Shown in pieces: positions 34,935-45,850 of a stretch of 64,000 bases of DNA. Both the position numbers and the translations under genes were made by a program. Source of the stretch: an uncultured bacterium. Its GTDB lineage: Bacteria; Bacillota; Clostridia; Lachnospirales; Lachnospiraceae. Each line of letters opens with the position of its first letter. Position 1 is the stretch's first letter. The notes below the pieces were generated by a model. The model worked only from the letters and a program-made list of their open reading frames with translations. It was not told where the DNA came from and ran no database searches. The DNA lies in the NCBI GenBank assembly GCA_947177425.1, contig CAMWUN010000002.1, positions 1-64,000 of the forward strand, read 5' to 3'.

Positions 34935-35714
34935 TTAAATCTTACCAAGCTGGTTAACTGCAATATCTAATGTACTGTCATAAGTCGTGATTACTTTCTG
35001 GTTGCTTTCATATGCACGGGAAACGGTAATCATGTTGACCATCTCCGACACCATGGAAATATTGGATGTCTCCAGATAGCCCGAATATACCTGCGCTTCT
35101 ACTTCATCCAGCTCCCTGGCCCCTTCAATGGGCTGGAAATAATTCTCTCCAAAGCGCTCCAGATAGTTATAATCCTCAAAATCAGTAACCTGAATCGTGG
35201 CCACCACACTGCCATCCTGGATAATCTCACCGCTGGTATTGATTTCTGCGCTTAAAAGAGGATCAAGCCTTATGGCCCTGCCATCCACATCCAGTACCGC
35301 GTCACCGTCCCTGGTCACTAAGTCCCCTCGCTGTGTCAGGGTAAAGCCACCGTCCCTGGTATACTTCGTGGATGTTTCTCCCTCTTTGTTCGTATAGGAT
35401 ACGGCAAAAAATCCCGAATCAGACAATGCCAGATCAAACGTATTTTCCGTATTCTTGATAGGCCCTTGTGAGAAATCCGTATATCCCTCACCAATTTTTA
35501 CGCCCGGATGATGATAGCCCATCCGTCTTGTAATCCCGGCCCCCTCCGATGTGTCCTTAATTTTATAAGCCAGAATCGAATCAAATGACTGGCTGGTCGC
35601 CCCTTCTTTTTTGTAACCATTGGTACTGGCATTCGCCAGATTGTTGGTAAGCACATCCATTCTGTGCTGTTCATTAATCATGCCCGTATAGGCAGTATAT
35701 AACCCCTTAACCAT
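34935..35714 (-). CDS. flhO: Flagellar rod/hook-basal body protein (FlgF/FlhO-like)
   Basis: A 259-residue FlgF/FlgG-family rod protein with the N-terminal TGMINEQHRMDVLTNNLANAST signature and the C-terminal EMVNMITVSRAYESNQKVI motif. It starts the flhO-flhP-flgJ-like operon with an 11-base gap to flhP. The rest of the flagellar regulon is not in this window, so whether the cell is motile cannot be told. Confidence 0.92.
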   Translation of the reverse strand: MVKGLYTAYTGMINEQHRMDVLTNNLANASTNGYKKEGATSQSFDSILAYKIKDTSEGAGITRRMGYHHPGVKIGEGYTDFSQGPIKNTENTFDLALSDSGFFAVSYTNKEGETSTKYTRDGGFTLTQRGDLVTRDGDAVLDVDGRAIRLDPLLSAEINTSGEIIQDGSVVATIQVTDFEDYNYLERFGENYFQPIEGARELDEVEAQVYSGYLETSNISMVSEMVNMITVSRAYESNQKVITTYDSTLDIAVNQLGKI

Positions 35715-35796
35715 TCATACACCTTTCCGCCAATTGTCCAGTTTCAACATTGGCATTTTATTTAATTATTACTGTCCACATTGTTTACAGTAACAT

Positions 35797-36789
35797 TTAA
35801 TCCTCCCTGTATCCTGCAAGGAATTCTACATATTTACCTGTCCCGATAGCTACGGCTGTCATGGGATCTTCCGCTGTCATGGTATTGATTCCCGTTTTCT
35901 CTGCAACCAAATCTTCCAGCCCCCGCAACAGGCTGCCGCCGCCTGTAAGAACAATTCCCCTGTCCGCAATATCCGCTGCCAGTTCCGGCGGCGTTTTCTC
36001 AAGAACGCTGTGAATTGTTTCAATAATCTGGGCTGTCGTCTCCTTCAGCGCTTCTTCCGTTTCCTCAGATGATACTTTCACTGTCTTCGGAAGTCCTGTT
36101 ACCAGATTACGCCCTCTCACATCCATATAGTCTACTTCAGGACGTTTGAATGCAGAACCGATTTTAATTTTAATATCTTCCGCAGTTCTCTCACCAATCA
36201 GCAGGTTGTGCTTTTTCCTCATATATCTTACGAGCGCTTCGTCAAAATCGTCCCCGGCAATTTTAATGGACGCGCTGACAACCGTACCGCCAAGAGAGAT
36301 GACTGCTATATCGGAAGTGCCGCCGCCAATATCCACAATCATATTGCCGCAGGGTTTCGAAATATCAATTCCCGCGCCAATGGCTGCCGCAATCGGTTCC
36401 TCGATGATCGTGACTTCCCTGGCTCCCGACTGGAGTGTTGCATCTTCAACTGCTTTCTTCTCCACTTCCGTAACGCCGCTGGGAACACAGACTGCAATTC
36501 TCGGCTTTCTGAAAGTTTTCTTCCCCAGAGCCTTCTGTATAAAATATTTCATCATCTGCTCTGTCACTTTATAATTTGAGATAACGCCCTGGCGCAGAGG
36601 ACGGACAGCTACAATATTTCCGGGCGTCCTTCCCAGCATCAGCCTTGCATCCTCCCCGATTGCTTTAATCTTATTTGTATCTCTATCGAAAGCCACTACT
36701 GAGGGCTCCTTCAGGACAACCCCTCTCCCTTTGATGTAAACCAATATGCTGGCGGTTCCTAAATCGATTCCGATATCTGTGTACTGCAT
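35797..36789 (-). CDS. mreB: MreB/Mbl actin-like rod-shape protein
   Basis: A 330-residue bacterial actin homologue that polymerises at the membrane and directs lateral wall synthesis. ATP-binding features include GIDLGTASILVY near residues 6-17, VDIGGGTSDIAV in the middle and LTGGGSLLRGL near the end. Start 36789 has AAGGGG ten bases upstream; an extension of 24 codons is not supported. mreC/mreD do not follow, and the adjacent flhO-flhP pair points to the Mbl subtype. Confidence 0.94.
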   Translation of the reverse strand: MQYTDIGIDLGTASILVYIKGRGVVLKEPSVVAFDRDTNKIKAIGEDARLMLGRTPGNIVAVRPLRQGVISNYKVTEQMMKYFIQKALGKKTFRKPRIAVCVPSGVTEVEKKAVEDATLQSGAREVTIIEEPIAAAIGAGIDISKPCGNMIVDIGGGTSDIAVISLGGTVVSASIKIAGDDFDEALVRYMRKKHNLLIGERTAEDIKIKIGSAFKRPEVDYMDVRGRNLVTGLPKTVKVSSEETEEALKETTAQIIETIHSVLEKTPPELAADIADRGIVLTGGGSLLRGLEDLVAEKTGINTMTAEDPMTAVAIGTGKYVEFLAGYRED

Positions 36790-36901
36790 GAATTCGTACC
36801 CCTTTCTTATTTTAAACTTGCAGTGCCGTTTCTCCCAAACGAAACTGAATGTATCTCTCATTTCAATGTTATAATTTCCATACTCAAACGCATATAGTTT
36901 T

Positions 36902-36929
36902 ATTATAACCCATAGAAATACATTTTCAA
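36902..36929 (-). promoter_or_regulatory. Predicted sigma-A promoter of mreB
   Basis: TTGAAA (36924-36929), 16-base spacer, TATAAT (36902-36907) on the minus strand, 112 bases before the mreB start. Confidence 0.75.
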
Positions 36930-36970
36930 AGGGGTTTCATAAAAATTTAATAAAAATGGACACAGCATTT

Positions 36971-36990
36971 AAAACGGTTCCATCCGTTTT
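36971..36990 (-). terminator. Probable terminator after uvrA
   Basis: AAAACGG/CCGTTTT form a seven-base stem with a six-base loop, 28 bases after the uvrA stop; the T-run is part of the stem. Weak in GC but well placed. Confidence 0.55.
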
Positions 36991-37017
36991 CTATCCTGCA
37001 TCCATGCTTTAAAAACT

Positions 37018-39912
37018 TTATCGGTATTTTTCCAGATTATCTTTATACTTTTTCAACATTTTTTTTACATACATCCCTGTATAGGAGTCCGGATTTTCAG
37101 AAACCTCTTCCGGCGTTCCCTTTGCAACCACCTGTCCTCCCCTGTCGCCGCCTTCCGGTCCCATGTCTATAATATAATCTGCGGTCTTAATTACATCCAG
37201 ATTATGCTCAATGACTACCACCGTATTCCCGCCTTCGGCAAGCCTGTGAAGAATTTCAACCAGCTTATGCACATCGGCAAAATGAAGCCCTGTGGTAGGT
37301 TCATCCAAGATATATATGGTATTTCCCGTACTGCGTCTGCTCAGTTCCGCCGCCAGCTTGATCCGCTGGGCTTCCCCTCCCGAAAGGGTAGTGGAAGGCT
37401 GGCCAAGCTTTACATAAGAAAGCCCTACGTCATTTAAGGTTTCAATTTTTCTGCGTATGGACGGCACATTCTCAAAGAAAGATACCGCTTCCTCCACCGT
37501 CATATCCAGAACGTCAAAAATATTTTTGCCCTTGTACTTAACGTCCAGCGTTTCCCTGTTGTAACGCTTTCCGTCACAGACTTCGCAGGGCACATACACG
37601 TCGGGAAGAAAATGCATTTCAATCTTAATGATTCCATCTCCGCCGCAGGCTTCGCATCTCCCTCCCTTTACGTTAAAGCTGAATCTTCCCTTTTTATATC
37701 CCTTGGCCTTGGCGTCCGGCGTTCCCGCAAACAAATCCCTTATCATATCAAAGACGCCTGTATAGGTAGCGGGATTCGACCGGGGTGTCCTTCCGATGGG
37801 CGACTGGTCAATATCAATCACTTTGTCCAGTTTATCGATTCCCGAAATGTTCTTATGTTTTCCCGGGATGGTTCTGGCACGGTTCAAATCCCTGGCCAGT
37901 CTTTTGTACAAAATCTCATTGACCAGCGAACTTTTTCCCGAGCCGGAAACTCCGGTCACACAGGTCAGGACGCCAAGAGGGATGTCGATGGAAACATTTT
38001 TCAAATTGTTTTCTTTTGCACCTGTAACCGTCAGCCAGCCCTTCGGTTTACGACGGCTTTCAGGCACCGGTACCTGCTTCTTTCCGCTCAAATACTGCCC
38101 TGTGACAGATTCTTCCACTTCCATAATATCCTGTGCAGTCCCCTGGGCCACCACTTTCCCCCCATGGGAACCGGCCCCCGGCCCGATATCCACAACATGG
38201 TCGGCCTCCAGCATGGTGTCCTCGTCATGTTCAACCACTATCAGCGTATTGCCAAGGTCACGGAGGTTCTTTAGGGTATTCAGCAGTTTATCATTGTCCT
38301 TCTGGTGAAGGCCAATGCTGGGTTCATCCAGAATATAGCAGACTCCCACCAGTCCGGATCCAATCTGGGTAGCCAGACGGATACGCTGGGCCTCCCCGCC
38401 GGAAAGTGTTCCCGTGGCCCTGGCCAGGGACAGGTAATCAAGTCCCACATCAATCAGGAATCCTACTCTGGAATTGATTTCCTTCAGAACCTGCTTCCCG
38501 ATAAGCTGCTGCTGTCTGGTAAGCTGCATCTCCTTTAAAAATGCATACAGATCCCGAATTGATATGGAAGTAATCTCAAAAATATTTTTATCGCTGACTG
38601 TAACCGCAAGGGATTCTTTTTTCAGCCTCATCCCCCTGCATTCCTTGCAGGGAGTGATACGCATATATGTTTCATATTCCTGCTTAATAACGTCAGAACC
38701 CGTCTCCCGGTATTTGCGCTCCATGTTCTTAATCAGCCCTTCAAAAGCTACCGGATAAACGCCCTCGCCCCTCTGCCCTTTATAATGGACTTTTACTTCC
38801 TTTCCTCCTGTACCGTGAATCAGGACGCGGAAAATCTCTTCCGGCAAATCCCCCACAGGGGTATCCAGGCTGAATTTGTATTCTTTGGCAAGGGCCTGTA
38901 AAATTGCATTGGTAAAACTGCCCGGCTCACTGCTTGACTGCCATCCCATCGCCTGAATGGCGCCGTCTCTGATGCTCATGGTTCTGTCCGGAATCATCAA
39001 ATCGGGATCAAACTCCATCTTATACCCTAAGCCAAAACACACAGGGCAGGCTCCGAACGGGTTATTAAAGGAAAAGCTTCTGGGTTCAATCTCACTGATA
39101 CTGATACCGCAGTCCGGGCAGGCAAAACTCTGGCTGAAATTAATGGTTTCCCTGCCGATTACATCCACCATAAGAAGGCCGTCCGCCAGAGACAGCACAT
39201 TTTCAATGGAATCCGTAAGCCTTCTTTCTATTCCCGGCTTCACCACAAGTCTGTCTACAACGATTTCTATATTATGCTTTATGTTTTTATCCAGTTTGAT
39301 TTCTTCTGTCAGTTCATACAGATTGCCGTCAACCCGCACCCGCACATAGCCGCTTCTTTTGGCCCGGTCAAAAACCTTTGCATGTTCTCCCTTTCTTCCC
39401 CTTACCACAGGCGCAAGCAATTGGATTTTCGCCCCTTCTTCCAGCTCCATAACCTGGTCCACCATCTGGTCTACGCTTTGTTTTTTAATTTCTTTTCCGC
39501 AGCCGGGGCAGTGGGGAATCCCAATCCGCGCATATAACAGTCTGAAATAATCATAAATTTCCGTCACCGTCCCTACTGTGGAACGAGGATTCCTGTTGGT
39601 TGACTTCTGGTCAATGGAAATTGCCGGGGACAGCCCCTCTATCTTTTCCACGTTAGGCTTTTCCATCTGCCCGAGAAACTGTCTCGCATAGGAGGAAAGG
39701 GACTCCATATACCTGCGCTGCCCTTCCGCATAAATCGTGTCAAAAGCCAGAGAGGATTTCCCCGAACCAGAAAGCCCCGTAAGCACCACAAGTTCATTGC
39801 GTGGAATATCCACATCAAGATTTGTCAGATTATGCTCATTGGCGCCCCGTATCTTAATAAATTCCCTTGGGCGCATTCTGGGGACATCTACATGTACGTC
39901 TGATAATTTCAT
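37018..39912 (-). CDS. uvrA: Excinuclease ABC subunit A
   Basis: A 964-residue UvrA, the damage-recognising ATPase of nucleotide excision repair. Two ABC modules: the first Walker [10 protein letters not shown] near residue 50, the second GVSGSGKSS near 658, each with LSGGEAQR signature and DEPS/DEPT Walker B segments. Zinc modules include CPDCG...CPVC and CEACGGDG...CEVC. It lies 20 bases downstream of uvrB and shares the SOS-type promoter. Confidence 0.97.
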   Translation of the reverse strand: MKLSDVHVDVPRMRPREFIKIRGANEHNLTNLDVDIPRNELVVLTGLSGSGKSSLAFDTIYAEGQRRYMESLSSYARQFLGQMEKPNVEKIEGLSPAISIDQKSTNRNPRSTVGTVTEIYDYFRLLYARIGIPHCPGCGKEIKKQSVDQMVDQVMELEEGAKIQLLAPVVRGRKGEHAKVFDRAKRSGYVRVRVDGNLYELTEEIKLDKNIKHNIEIVVDRLVVKPGIERRLTDSIENVLSLADGLLMVDVIGRETINFSQSFACPDCGISISEIEPRSFSFNNPFGACPVCFGLGYKMEFDPDLMIPDRTMSIRDGAIQAMGWQSSSEPGSFTNAILQALAKEYKFSLDTPVGDLPEEIFRVLIHGTGGKEVKVHYKGQRGEGVYPVAFEGLIKNMERKYRETGSDVIKQEYETYMRITPCKECRGMRLKKESLAVTVSDKNIFEITSISIRDLYAFLKEMQLTRQQQLIGKQVLKEINSRVGFLIDVGLDYLSLARATGTLSGGEAQRIRLATQIGSGLVGVCYILDEPSIGLHQKDNDKLLNTLKNLRDLGNTLIVVEHDEDTMLEADHVVDIGPGAGSHGGKVVAQGTAQDIMEVEESVTGQYLSGKKQVPVPESRRKPKGWLTVTGAKENNLKNVSIDIPLGVLTCVTGVSGSGKSSLVNEILYKRLARDLNRARTIPGKHKNISGIDKLDKVIDIDQSPIGRTPRSNPATYTGVFDMIRDLFAGTPDAKAKGYKKGRFSFNVKGGRCEACGGDGIIKIEMHFLPDVYVPCEVCDGKRYNRETLDVKYKGKNIFDVLDMTVEEAVSFFENVPSIRRKIETLNDVGLSYVKLGQPSTTLSGGEAQRIKLAAELSRRSTGNTIYILDEPTTGLHFADVHKLVEILHRLAEGGNTVVVIEHNLDVIKTADYIIDMGPEGGDRGGQVVAKGTPEEVSENPDSYTGMYVKKMLKKYKDNLEKYR

Positions 39913-39932
39913 CCTACAATAACCATACCTTT

Positions 39933-41939
39933 CTATTTTTTATCTTTTCTCTCTTCATCCTCAAGCTCTTTTTGCTTCTTCTTTAATTCCACCATCTTAT
40001 CCCGCAGGCCTGCTGCCGCTTCAAAGTTCAGATCCGCCGCCGCTTTCTTCATCTGCTTCTCCACATCGGCAATTAACTTCCCAAGTTCCTTGCGGTCCAT
40101 GGATTCCGGATCTTTTTCAAACTGCAGTTCTTCCTTCGCTATCACCTTGGATATGCTGATCAGATCGCGGACAGCTTTCCTAATGGTCTTAGGCGTAATT
40201 CCATGTTCTTCATTATACTTCTGCTGGATTCTTCTTCTCCTGTCTGTCTCCTCAATTGCGGATGCCATGGAATCGGTCATATTGTCGGCATACATGATAA
40301 CATGTCCTTCCGAGTTTCTTGCCGCTCTTCCTATGGTCTGAATCAGCGATGTTTCGGAACGCAGGAAGCCTTCCTTGTCCGCATCCAGAATCGCTACCAG
40401 CGAAATTTCCGGGATATCCAGCCCTTCCCTGAGAAGGTTGATACCCACAAGCACATCAAACACATCCAGACGCATGTCCCTGATGATTTCCGCTCTTTCA
40501 AGAGTATCTATATCGGAGTGGAGGTACTTTACACGTATTCCCACATCATTCATATATTCCGTCAGGTCCTCCGCCATCCGCTTGGTCAGCGTTGTCACCA
40601 GAACCTTGTTATGCTTCTCCGTCTCCTTATTTATCTCGGATACCAGGTCGTCTATCTGCCCTTCCACCGGGCGCACAGAAATCTCCGGATCCAAAAGGCC
40701 CGTGGGACGGATAATCTGTTCTGTTCTGAACAGTTCATGGTCACGCTCATAAGATGAAGGAGTTGCAGATACAAACATCATCTGGTCAATATGCTGCTCA
40801 AATTCCGCAAAACATAAGGGCCTGTTGTCCAGCGCCGAGGGAAGCCGGAACCCGTAGTCAACCAGGGTGGTCTTTCTGGATCTGTCCCCTGTATACATTG
40901 CCCCAATCTGGGGTATCGTTATATGGGATTCATCCACAATTATCAGATAGTCGTCGCCAAAATAGTCCATCAGGGTATGGGGCATAGCGCCTGCCGGCAT
41001 CCCCGCCAGATGCCTTGAATAGTTTTCTATGCCCGAACAAAATCCCGTCTCCCTGAGCATTTCTATGTCAAAGTTAGTTCTCTCCGAAATCCTCTGGGCC
41101 TCCAAAAGCTTGTCCTCACTTTTAAAATAACGCACCCTCTCTTCCAGTTCAATTTCAATGTTCTTACATGCCTCATTAATCTTCTCCTGGGGTACCACAT
41201 AATGGGATGCAGGAAAAATCGAGATATGCTCCAGAGTGGCCCGCACCTGCCCTGTCAGCGGATCCGTCAAAGCTATTCTGTCAATTTCATCGCCAAAAAA
41301 TTCAACCCGCACCAAATAATCGCCGCCCTGCGCAGGGTAGATTTCCACCACATCTCCCCTTACCCTGAAACATCCCCTTTCCAGATCCAGGTCATTCCGG
41401 TCATACTGTATATCAATCAGTCCTCTTATGACATCATCCCTGTCCTTTGCCATGCCCGGCCGGAGCGATACAATCATCTCCTGATAGTCATCAGGACTTC
41501 CCAAACCATAAATACATGACACACTTGCCACCACAATCACATCTTTCCTCTCTGACAGGGATGCAGTTGCAGATAAGCGCAGCTTGTCTATCTCGTCATT
41601 GACCGAGGAATCCTTCGCAATATAGGTATCCGAAGAAGGAACGTATGCCTCCGGCTGATAATAGTCGTAATAGGAGACGAAATATTCCACTGCATTCTCA
41701 GGGAAGAACTCCTTGAACTCGCCATACAACTGTCCGGCAAGGGTCTTATTGTGCGCTATGACCAGCGTGGGCTTCTGGAGCTGCTGGATGACATTGGCCA
41801 TGGTAAAGGTCTTGCCGGAGCCTGTAACCCCAAGCAAAGTCTGGAACTGGTTGCCTTCCCGGAACCCTTTTACAAGGGCTTCTATGGCCTGGGGCTGGTC
41901 GCCGGTGGGCTTGTATTCACTGTGAAGTTTAAACAACAT
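39933..41939 (-). CDS. uvrB: Excinuclease ABC subunit B
   Basis: A 668-residue UvrB helicase-like protein that verifies damage and loads UvrC. It starts [19 protein letters not shown], with Walker A GVTGSGKT at 37-44, the damage-probing beta-hairpin [12 protein letters not shown], helicase motifs DESH and IGRAARN, and a C-terminal UVR domain. ATG 41939 follows GGAGGTGAT by 12 bases; a 14-codon longer frame would swallow that site. Confidence 0.97.
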   Translation of the reverse strand: MLFKLHSEYKPTGDQPQAIEALVKGFREGNQFQTLLGVTGSGKTFTMANVIQQLQKPTLVIAHNKTLAGQLYGEFKEFFPENAVEYFVSYYDYYQPEAYVPSSDTYIAKDSSVNDEIDKLRLSATASLSERKDVIVVASVSCIYGLGSPDDYQEMIVSLRPGMAKDRDDVIRGLIDIQYDRNDLDLERGCFRVRGDVVEIYPAQGGDYLVRVEFFGDEIDRIALTDPLTGQVRATLEHISIFPASHYVVPQEKINEACKNIEIELEERVRYFKSEDKLLEAQRISERTNFDIEMLRETGFCSGIENYSRHLAGMPAGAMPHTLMDYFGDDYLIIVDESHITIPQIGAMYTGDRSRKTTLVDYGFRLPSALDNRPLCFAEFEQHIDQMMFVSATPSSYERDHELFRTEQIIRPTGLLDPEISVRPVEGQIDDLVSEINKETEKHNKVLVTTLTKRMAEDLTEYMNDVGIRVKYLHSDIDTLERAEIIRDMRLDVFDVLVGINLLREGLDIPEISLVAILDADKEGFLRSETSLIQTIGRAARNSEGHVIMYADNMTDSMASAIEETDRRRRIQQKYNEEHGITPKTIRKAVRDLISISKVIAKEELQFEKDPESMDRKELGKLIADVEKQMKKAAADLNFEAAAGLRDKMVELKKKQKELEDEERKDKK

Positions 41940-42060
41940 ACGCTCGAAATCACCTCCAAACATTCTATGCAGACGGTACATTCACATAGGAAACAGTATA
42001 TCGTCTAAAAAGCTATCTAAAAAAATTTGCATAATTCTTATATTGCAAAAGCAGTTTTGA

Positions 42061-42089
42061 TTATAGCATATTGCTTTATATTTGTACAG
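42061..42089 (-). promoter_or_regulatory. Predicted promoter of uvrBA
   Basis: TGTACA (42084-42089), 17-base spacer, extended -10 TGC-TATAAT (42061-42066) on the minus strand, about 120 bases before uvrB. Confidence 0.75.
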
Positions 42090-42099
42090 CATTTTTCAG

Positions 42100-42111
42100 A
42101 ACATTTGTTCC
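42100..42111. promoter_or_regulatory. LexA (SOS/Cheo) box upstream of uvrBA
   Basis: GAACATTTGTTC matches the Gram-positive LexA operator GAAC-N4-GTTC exactly. It lies ten bases upstream of the uvrB -35, where bound LexA would block RNA polymerase; uvrBA is a known SOS operon in Bacillus. Confidence 0.85.
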
Positions 42112-42204
42112 CGCATCCTAATTTATGGATGTTTTCCATTATTTTTATTACACCGGGCAAAAGGCAACCGGCACAAAATTTAAAAAATTCTAAAACTTAA
42201 ATCA

Positions 42205-42232
42205 TTGTGAGACTGGTGTTTCGTTATATACT
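42205..42232 (+). promoter_or_regulatory. Predicted promoter of the sigma factor/ABC cassette
   Basis: TTGTGA (42205-42210), 16-base spacer, TATACT (42227-42232), 30 bases before the TTG start. It looks like a housekeeping promoter; an autoregulated ECF promoter (AAC/CGT type) was looked for and is not convincing, although CGTTATA overlaps the -10. The rest of the 41940-42262 gap holds only the uvrBA control region. Confidence 0.6.
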
Positions 42233-42262
42233 TATGAGGGGACGCCCTTAGGAGGAATTGTC

Positions 42263-42796
42263 TTGACGCGTGAAGATGAATTGATGCAAAAAATAGAGCA
42301 GGGAGACATTCGTGCGGTAAATGAATTGATAGAGATGTTCTACTCTGATATTCTGCGCTATTGTCTTTGGCACACACCAGACCGTTCTCTTGCAGAGGAC
42401 GCAGTGCAGGAAACATTTTTAAAAGTAATACGCTATTTTGACCGGTATACACACAAAGGCAGATTTAAGTCATTCTTATATCAGGTGGCCGCTAATACAT
42501 GCACCGATATATGGCGTAAAAACCGCCGTACAGATGTGTCTTTAGAGGGGTCAGAGATTGATTTTGCGTATTCAGAACAAAAGTTTGAGGACATACAGTC
42601 AGATATGGCATTTAAACAGTTTGTAAACGGTCTGCCTGAAGATTTACAGGAAATTGTCCTTTTAAGGTATGGACAGGATTTAACCATGCGCGAAATTGCA
42701 GAAGCATTAAATATGCCTCTTAGAACAGTCCAATCCAGATTACGGTCTGCATTAAAAAAAATAAAAAAGGAGTTTGAGAATGGAGGGCTTTTGTGA
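42263..42796 (+). CDS. ECF-type RNA polymerase sigma factor
   Basis: A 177-residue sigma-70 family protein with only regions 2 and 4. Region 2 runs from about 18 to 88 (AEDAVQETFLKVIRYFDRY, then FLYQVAANTCTDIWRKNRR) and region 4 from about 118 to 170 (ILLRYGQDLTMREIAEALNMPLRTVQSRL is the general pattern, DNA-binding helix near the end). The start is TTG at 42263, with AGGAGG seven bases before it. Its stop overlaps the GTG start of the next gene, so it is coupled to that membrane protein, the likely anti-sigma. Confidence 0.9.
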   Translation: MTREDELMQKIEQGDIRAVNELIEMFYSDILRYCLWHTPDRSLAEDAVQETFLKVIRYFDRYTHKGRFKSFLYQVAANTCTDIWRKNRRTDVSLEGSEIDFAYSEQKFEDIQSDMAFKQFVNGLPEDLQEIVLLRYGQDLTMREIAEALNMPLRTVQSRLRSALKKIKKEFENGGLL

Positions 42797-43566
42797 AAAA
42801 ACAAGATTTTGAAAAAAAGATAAAACAATCATTGCGCCAATCTCCCGCTACGGTAAACAAGAATCATTTTGAAAGCACAATTTTACTTGCCAGAGCGGAA
42901 GCGTCCCGGAAACAAGGCAGGGAGCGTATTTCATTTACACATTTCCTGGCTATGCAGATAAAATTCATCGGCTGGAAGTTTTGGGTTGTACAGGGGTGCT
43001 TTCTGTTCGTAATCAGTTGTATGCTTTTCCCCTTCTATGAGTACATGAAAAATCCGCAACATATGGCAAAGCTGCTGTTTTGCATATCAATTTTGGTTTT
43101 TATGACAGCCCTGCCATTTATTTATCGCTCCGCCCATTATCAAATGCAGGAAATTGAGTCAGTCACCCGCTTTTCATCTGTAAAACTGTTAATAGCTGAA
43201 CTTATTGTAATTGGCATAGGGGACATTTTTATGTTGAGCGGCATTTTCTTTACAGCACTCATAAAAACATCTTTGCAGGCAGACAGCGCAATTTTATATT
43301 TATGTTTTCCATTCCTTTTGGTATGCGGCTGCTGTCTGTTTATGCTTGGACATTTTACCCCTAAAGATTTTTTTATTGGCAGCATGGGATTATGTTCTTT
43401 CTTAGTTTTTGTATTTGCCATTGCTCCTGCTCATTATGGGTTTTTGTTTCAACAGTCATTTTCTGTAAAATGGGTCATCATATGCGCTCTGCTGACAGCT
43501 TTCTGTACACAGCAGTTCCGCCATATCATGTATGATTCGCTTTATGTGGAAATGCAGATAATCTGA
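42793..43566 (+). CDS. Membrane protein, candidate anti-sigma factor
   Basis: A 257-residue protein starting at GTG 42793, overlapping the sigma gene by four bases. The first 65 residues are charged and cytosolic (FEKKIKQSLRQSP, ARAEASRKQGRE), followed by six hydrophobic helices (about 68-90, 96-114, 132-156, 164-184, 190-210, 220-240). Coupling to an ECF sigma gene and the layout of a soluble N-terminal part on a membrane body suggest an anti-sigma or signal sensor. There is no zinc-binding HxxxCxxC motif, so a ZAS-type domain is not seen. No family is recognised. Confidence 0.8.
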   Translation: MKKQDFEKKIKQSLRQSPATVNKNHFESTILLARAEASRKQGRERISFTHFLAMQIKFIGWKFWVVQGCFLFVISCMLFPFYEYMKNPQHMAKLLFCISILVFMTALPFIYRSAHYQMQEIESVTRFSSVKLLIAELIVIGIGDIFMLSGIFFTALIKTSLQADSAILYLCFPFLLVCGCCLFMLGHFTPKDFFIGSMGLCSFLVFVFAIAPAHYGFLFQQSFSVKWVIICALLTAFCTQQFRHIMYDSLYVEMQII

Positions 43567-43588
43567 CAGGATAGAAAGGAAGCTGACT

Positions 43589-44470
43589 ATGGAATTATTT
43601 ATCGAACATATTTCAAAACAATTCAAAGATTTAACGGCAGTAAGCGACATTTCCCTGCATATTACTCCCGGTGTATGGGGATTGCTGGGAGCAAACGGTG
43701 CAGGAAAAACCACGCTTATGCGGATGATTGCAGGTATTATGAAGCCTGATTCCGGAAGAATCCTGTATGACGGTATTCCAATCAATGAAATGAAGGAAAG
43801 CTATCGTGATGTGTTTGGCTATCTTCCCCAGGAATTTGGGTTTTACCCCGAGTTTACGGTAAAAGATTATCTGGAGTATATATCCGTTCTGAAGGGGCTT
43901 TCTGAAAAGAGCAGTAAAAGAAAAATAGATGAACTCCTTGAGCAGCTGACGTTATCCCATGTCAGAAACAAAAAAATTTCAAAATTATCCGGCGGAATGA
44001 AGCGCCGGGTAGGAATTGCGCAGGCACTGCTGAATGAACCGGAAATTTTAGTATTAGATGAACCTACCAGCGGACTTGACCCTGGAGAAAGAGTACGTTT
44101 CCGTAATCTTCTTTCTGAGTTTGCACACGACCGTATTGTTCTGATTTCAACGCATATTGTTTCGGATGTGGAATATATCGCCACACAGAATGCAGTCATG
44201 AAAGGCGGAAAACTTATTGCAAAAGGAACCACGGAAGAACTGGTAAAACTGGTTGAGGGTAAAGTATGGACTGCCCAAATTCCAATGGAGCGTTTGCAGG
44301 AATATGAGCATAAACTTCAAATTGTAAATATCCGCAATGAAAATGACCGGCAGATATCTATCCGTTATCTTGCAATGCAGCCATATACCAGTGACTCATT
44401 GCCTGCATCGCCGCATTTGGAAGATTTATATTTATGGATGTTTCCACAGGAAACGACTGGAAGGAGGTAA
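43589..44470 (+). CDS. ABC transporter ATP-binding protein
   Basis: A 293-residue ABC ATPase of the BcrA/CcmA-like (ABC-2 exporter) type. Walker A GANGAGKTT lies at 34-42, the Q-loop at YLPQEFG, the signature LSGGMKRR near 132, Walker B LVLDEPTSGLDP, and the switch His in STHIV. The last 80 residues are a poorly conserved domain. It is the third gene of the cassette and partners the permease that starts six bases after its stop. Confidence 0.93.
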   Translation: MELFIEHISKQFKDLTAVSDISLHITPGVWGLLGANGAGKTTLMRMIAGIMKPDSGRILYDGIPINEMKESYRDVFGYLPQEFGFYPEFTVKDYLEYISVLKGLSEKSSKRKIDELLEQLTLSHVRNKKISKLSGGMKRRVGIAQALLNEPEILVLDEPTSGLDPGERVRFRNLLSEFAHDRIVLISTHIVSDVEYIATQNAVMKGGKLIAKGTTEELVKLVEGKVWTAQIPMERLQEYEHKLQIVNIRNENDRQISIRYLAMQPYTSDSLPASPHLEDLYLWMFPQETTGRR

Positions 44471-44475
44471 CAAAT

Positions 44476-45747
44476 ATGCGTTTGTTAAAACTTGAAATGA
44501 AGCGGGTACTAAAGACCAGGTTAACGTTTATTTTGCTGACGTTATCCATACTTCTCACTTTCCTGATGGCATGGCTGCCTGTCACTTTTTCATACAACAG
44601 CTATACTGATACAATGGGTAATATCCCGGGAAATATCCCGGGAAATACGGTCACACTGTCTGGATTAGCATCTATTGAATACGAGAAAAAACTGCAGGCT
44701 GATGTGGCTGGCATTGTTACTCCGGCGAAAGTGCGGCAGGCGGTTGAGAACTATCAGGCCTGCCTGGCAAAATATGGTGTAGAAGGAACCTGGGATTTGC
44801 CGGAAGGGGTTTACCAGGAAGAAATTCTTCCATATAGTCCAATGCTGCATGGCATAAGAGAAGCCTTTGCTGACCCCGATACAGGGATTGCCCCGTCCAT
44901 TATGGAGATAGATCCGGAGGAGGTTGATAATTATTATGATGTATGCAAAGAGCGGATTGTTTCTCTGATGAAAATGGAACAGAAGAAACATCCCACAGCA
45001 CAAAGCATAGCGGTAAATATGTATAATAAGGTTGAAAAACCATATTTATTTTTTCCGGGTTACAGTGTCGATGCAATGGATTATCAGCTTATTCTTGCTT
45101 TTTTAATCATGCTTTTCTGCACAGTAATTGCTGCACCTGTTTTCACATCTGATTATCAAACGGGGGCTGACGATATATTACGTTGTACAAAGTACGGAAC
45201 AGTAAAATTTTCCATTATAAAAATTGTATCTGCAATCTTGATTTGCGGAACAGCTTACTCCATTTGCGCAGCTACCTATATGATTGTATCAAACAGTCTT
45301 TGGGGCTGGGAATGCACAAAAACTTCCATACAGATGTTGTATTCCATTGTAAATTTACCAAATATGAATATAGGTCAATTACAGTGTTTTGTGGCTGTTT
45401 CGGGGTTGTTATGTATATTGGCAACAGTCAGTTTTACATTATTCCTCTCCTCAAGGCTCAAAAGCATTGTAAGTTCTTTGTCAATGTCGCTTTTATTCTG
45501 TATTTTACCAATAATCATTTATATGGTTTTACCTGCTGAAATTGGCGAATGGATCTACAGCATTCTTCCCGCAGGAGGAGTAGGACTACAGATAAGCATC
45601 TTGTATGCCGCTGTTGATTTTAATTTTTTGAATATCGGCGATATTGCAGTTTGGCTTCCTTATGTAATGATTGGCGCATACATAATTGAAATTCCGTTGT
45701 TTGTATTTTTAACGGTTTACTCATACACCACACATAAAGTAAGCTAA
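44476..45747 (+). CDS. ABC-2-type permease with a large outer domain
   Basis: A 423-residue membrane protein: a first helix near 15-35, a soluble region of about 170 residues predicted outside the cell, then six or so helices from about 198 to the end. It holds a short NIPGNIPGN repeat made by two 12-base copies at 44623-44646. ATG 44476 follows GGAGG. With the ATPase it forms an exporter; homologous systems handle antimicrobial peptides, lipids or enzymes, but the substrate here is unknown. Confidence 0.87.
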   Translation: MRLLKLEMKRVLKTRLTFILLTLSILLTFLMAWLPVTFSYNSYTDTMGNIPGNIPGNTVTLSGLASIEYEKKLQADVAGIVTPAKVRQAVENYQACLAKYGVEGTWDLPEGVYQEEILPYSPMLHGIREAFADPDTGIAPSIMEIDPEEVDNYYDVCKERIVSLMKMEQKKHPTAQSIAVNMYNKVEKPYLFFPGYSVDAMDYQLILAFLIMLFCTVIAAPVFTSDYQTGADDILRCTKYGTVKFSIIKIVSAILICGTAYSICAATYMIVSNSLWGWECTKTSIQMLYSIVNLPNMNIGQLQCFVAVSGLLCILATVSFTLFLSSRLKSIVSSLSMSLLFCILPIIIYMVLPAEIGEWIYSILPAGGVGLQISILYAAVDFNFLNIGDIAVWLPYVMIGAYIIEIPLFVFLTVYSYTTHKVS

Positions 45748-45850
45748 ATGGCCAAACCGTCAGAAGCCGTTAACGGTAAAATAAAGCAGGAGCTTCTCTT
45801 TCCACAAAGGGCTCCAGTCCCTTTTGGTAAAAATATTTTATTGTAATAAA

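Noticed and set aside
42263-45747. Insertion element or transposon carrying the sigma/ABC cassette
   Set aside because: No transposase, terminal inverted repeats or target duplication were seen at either edge.
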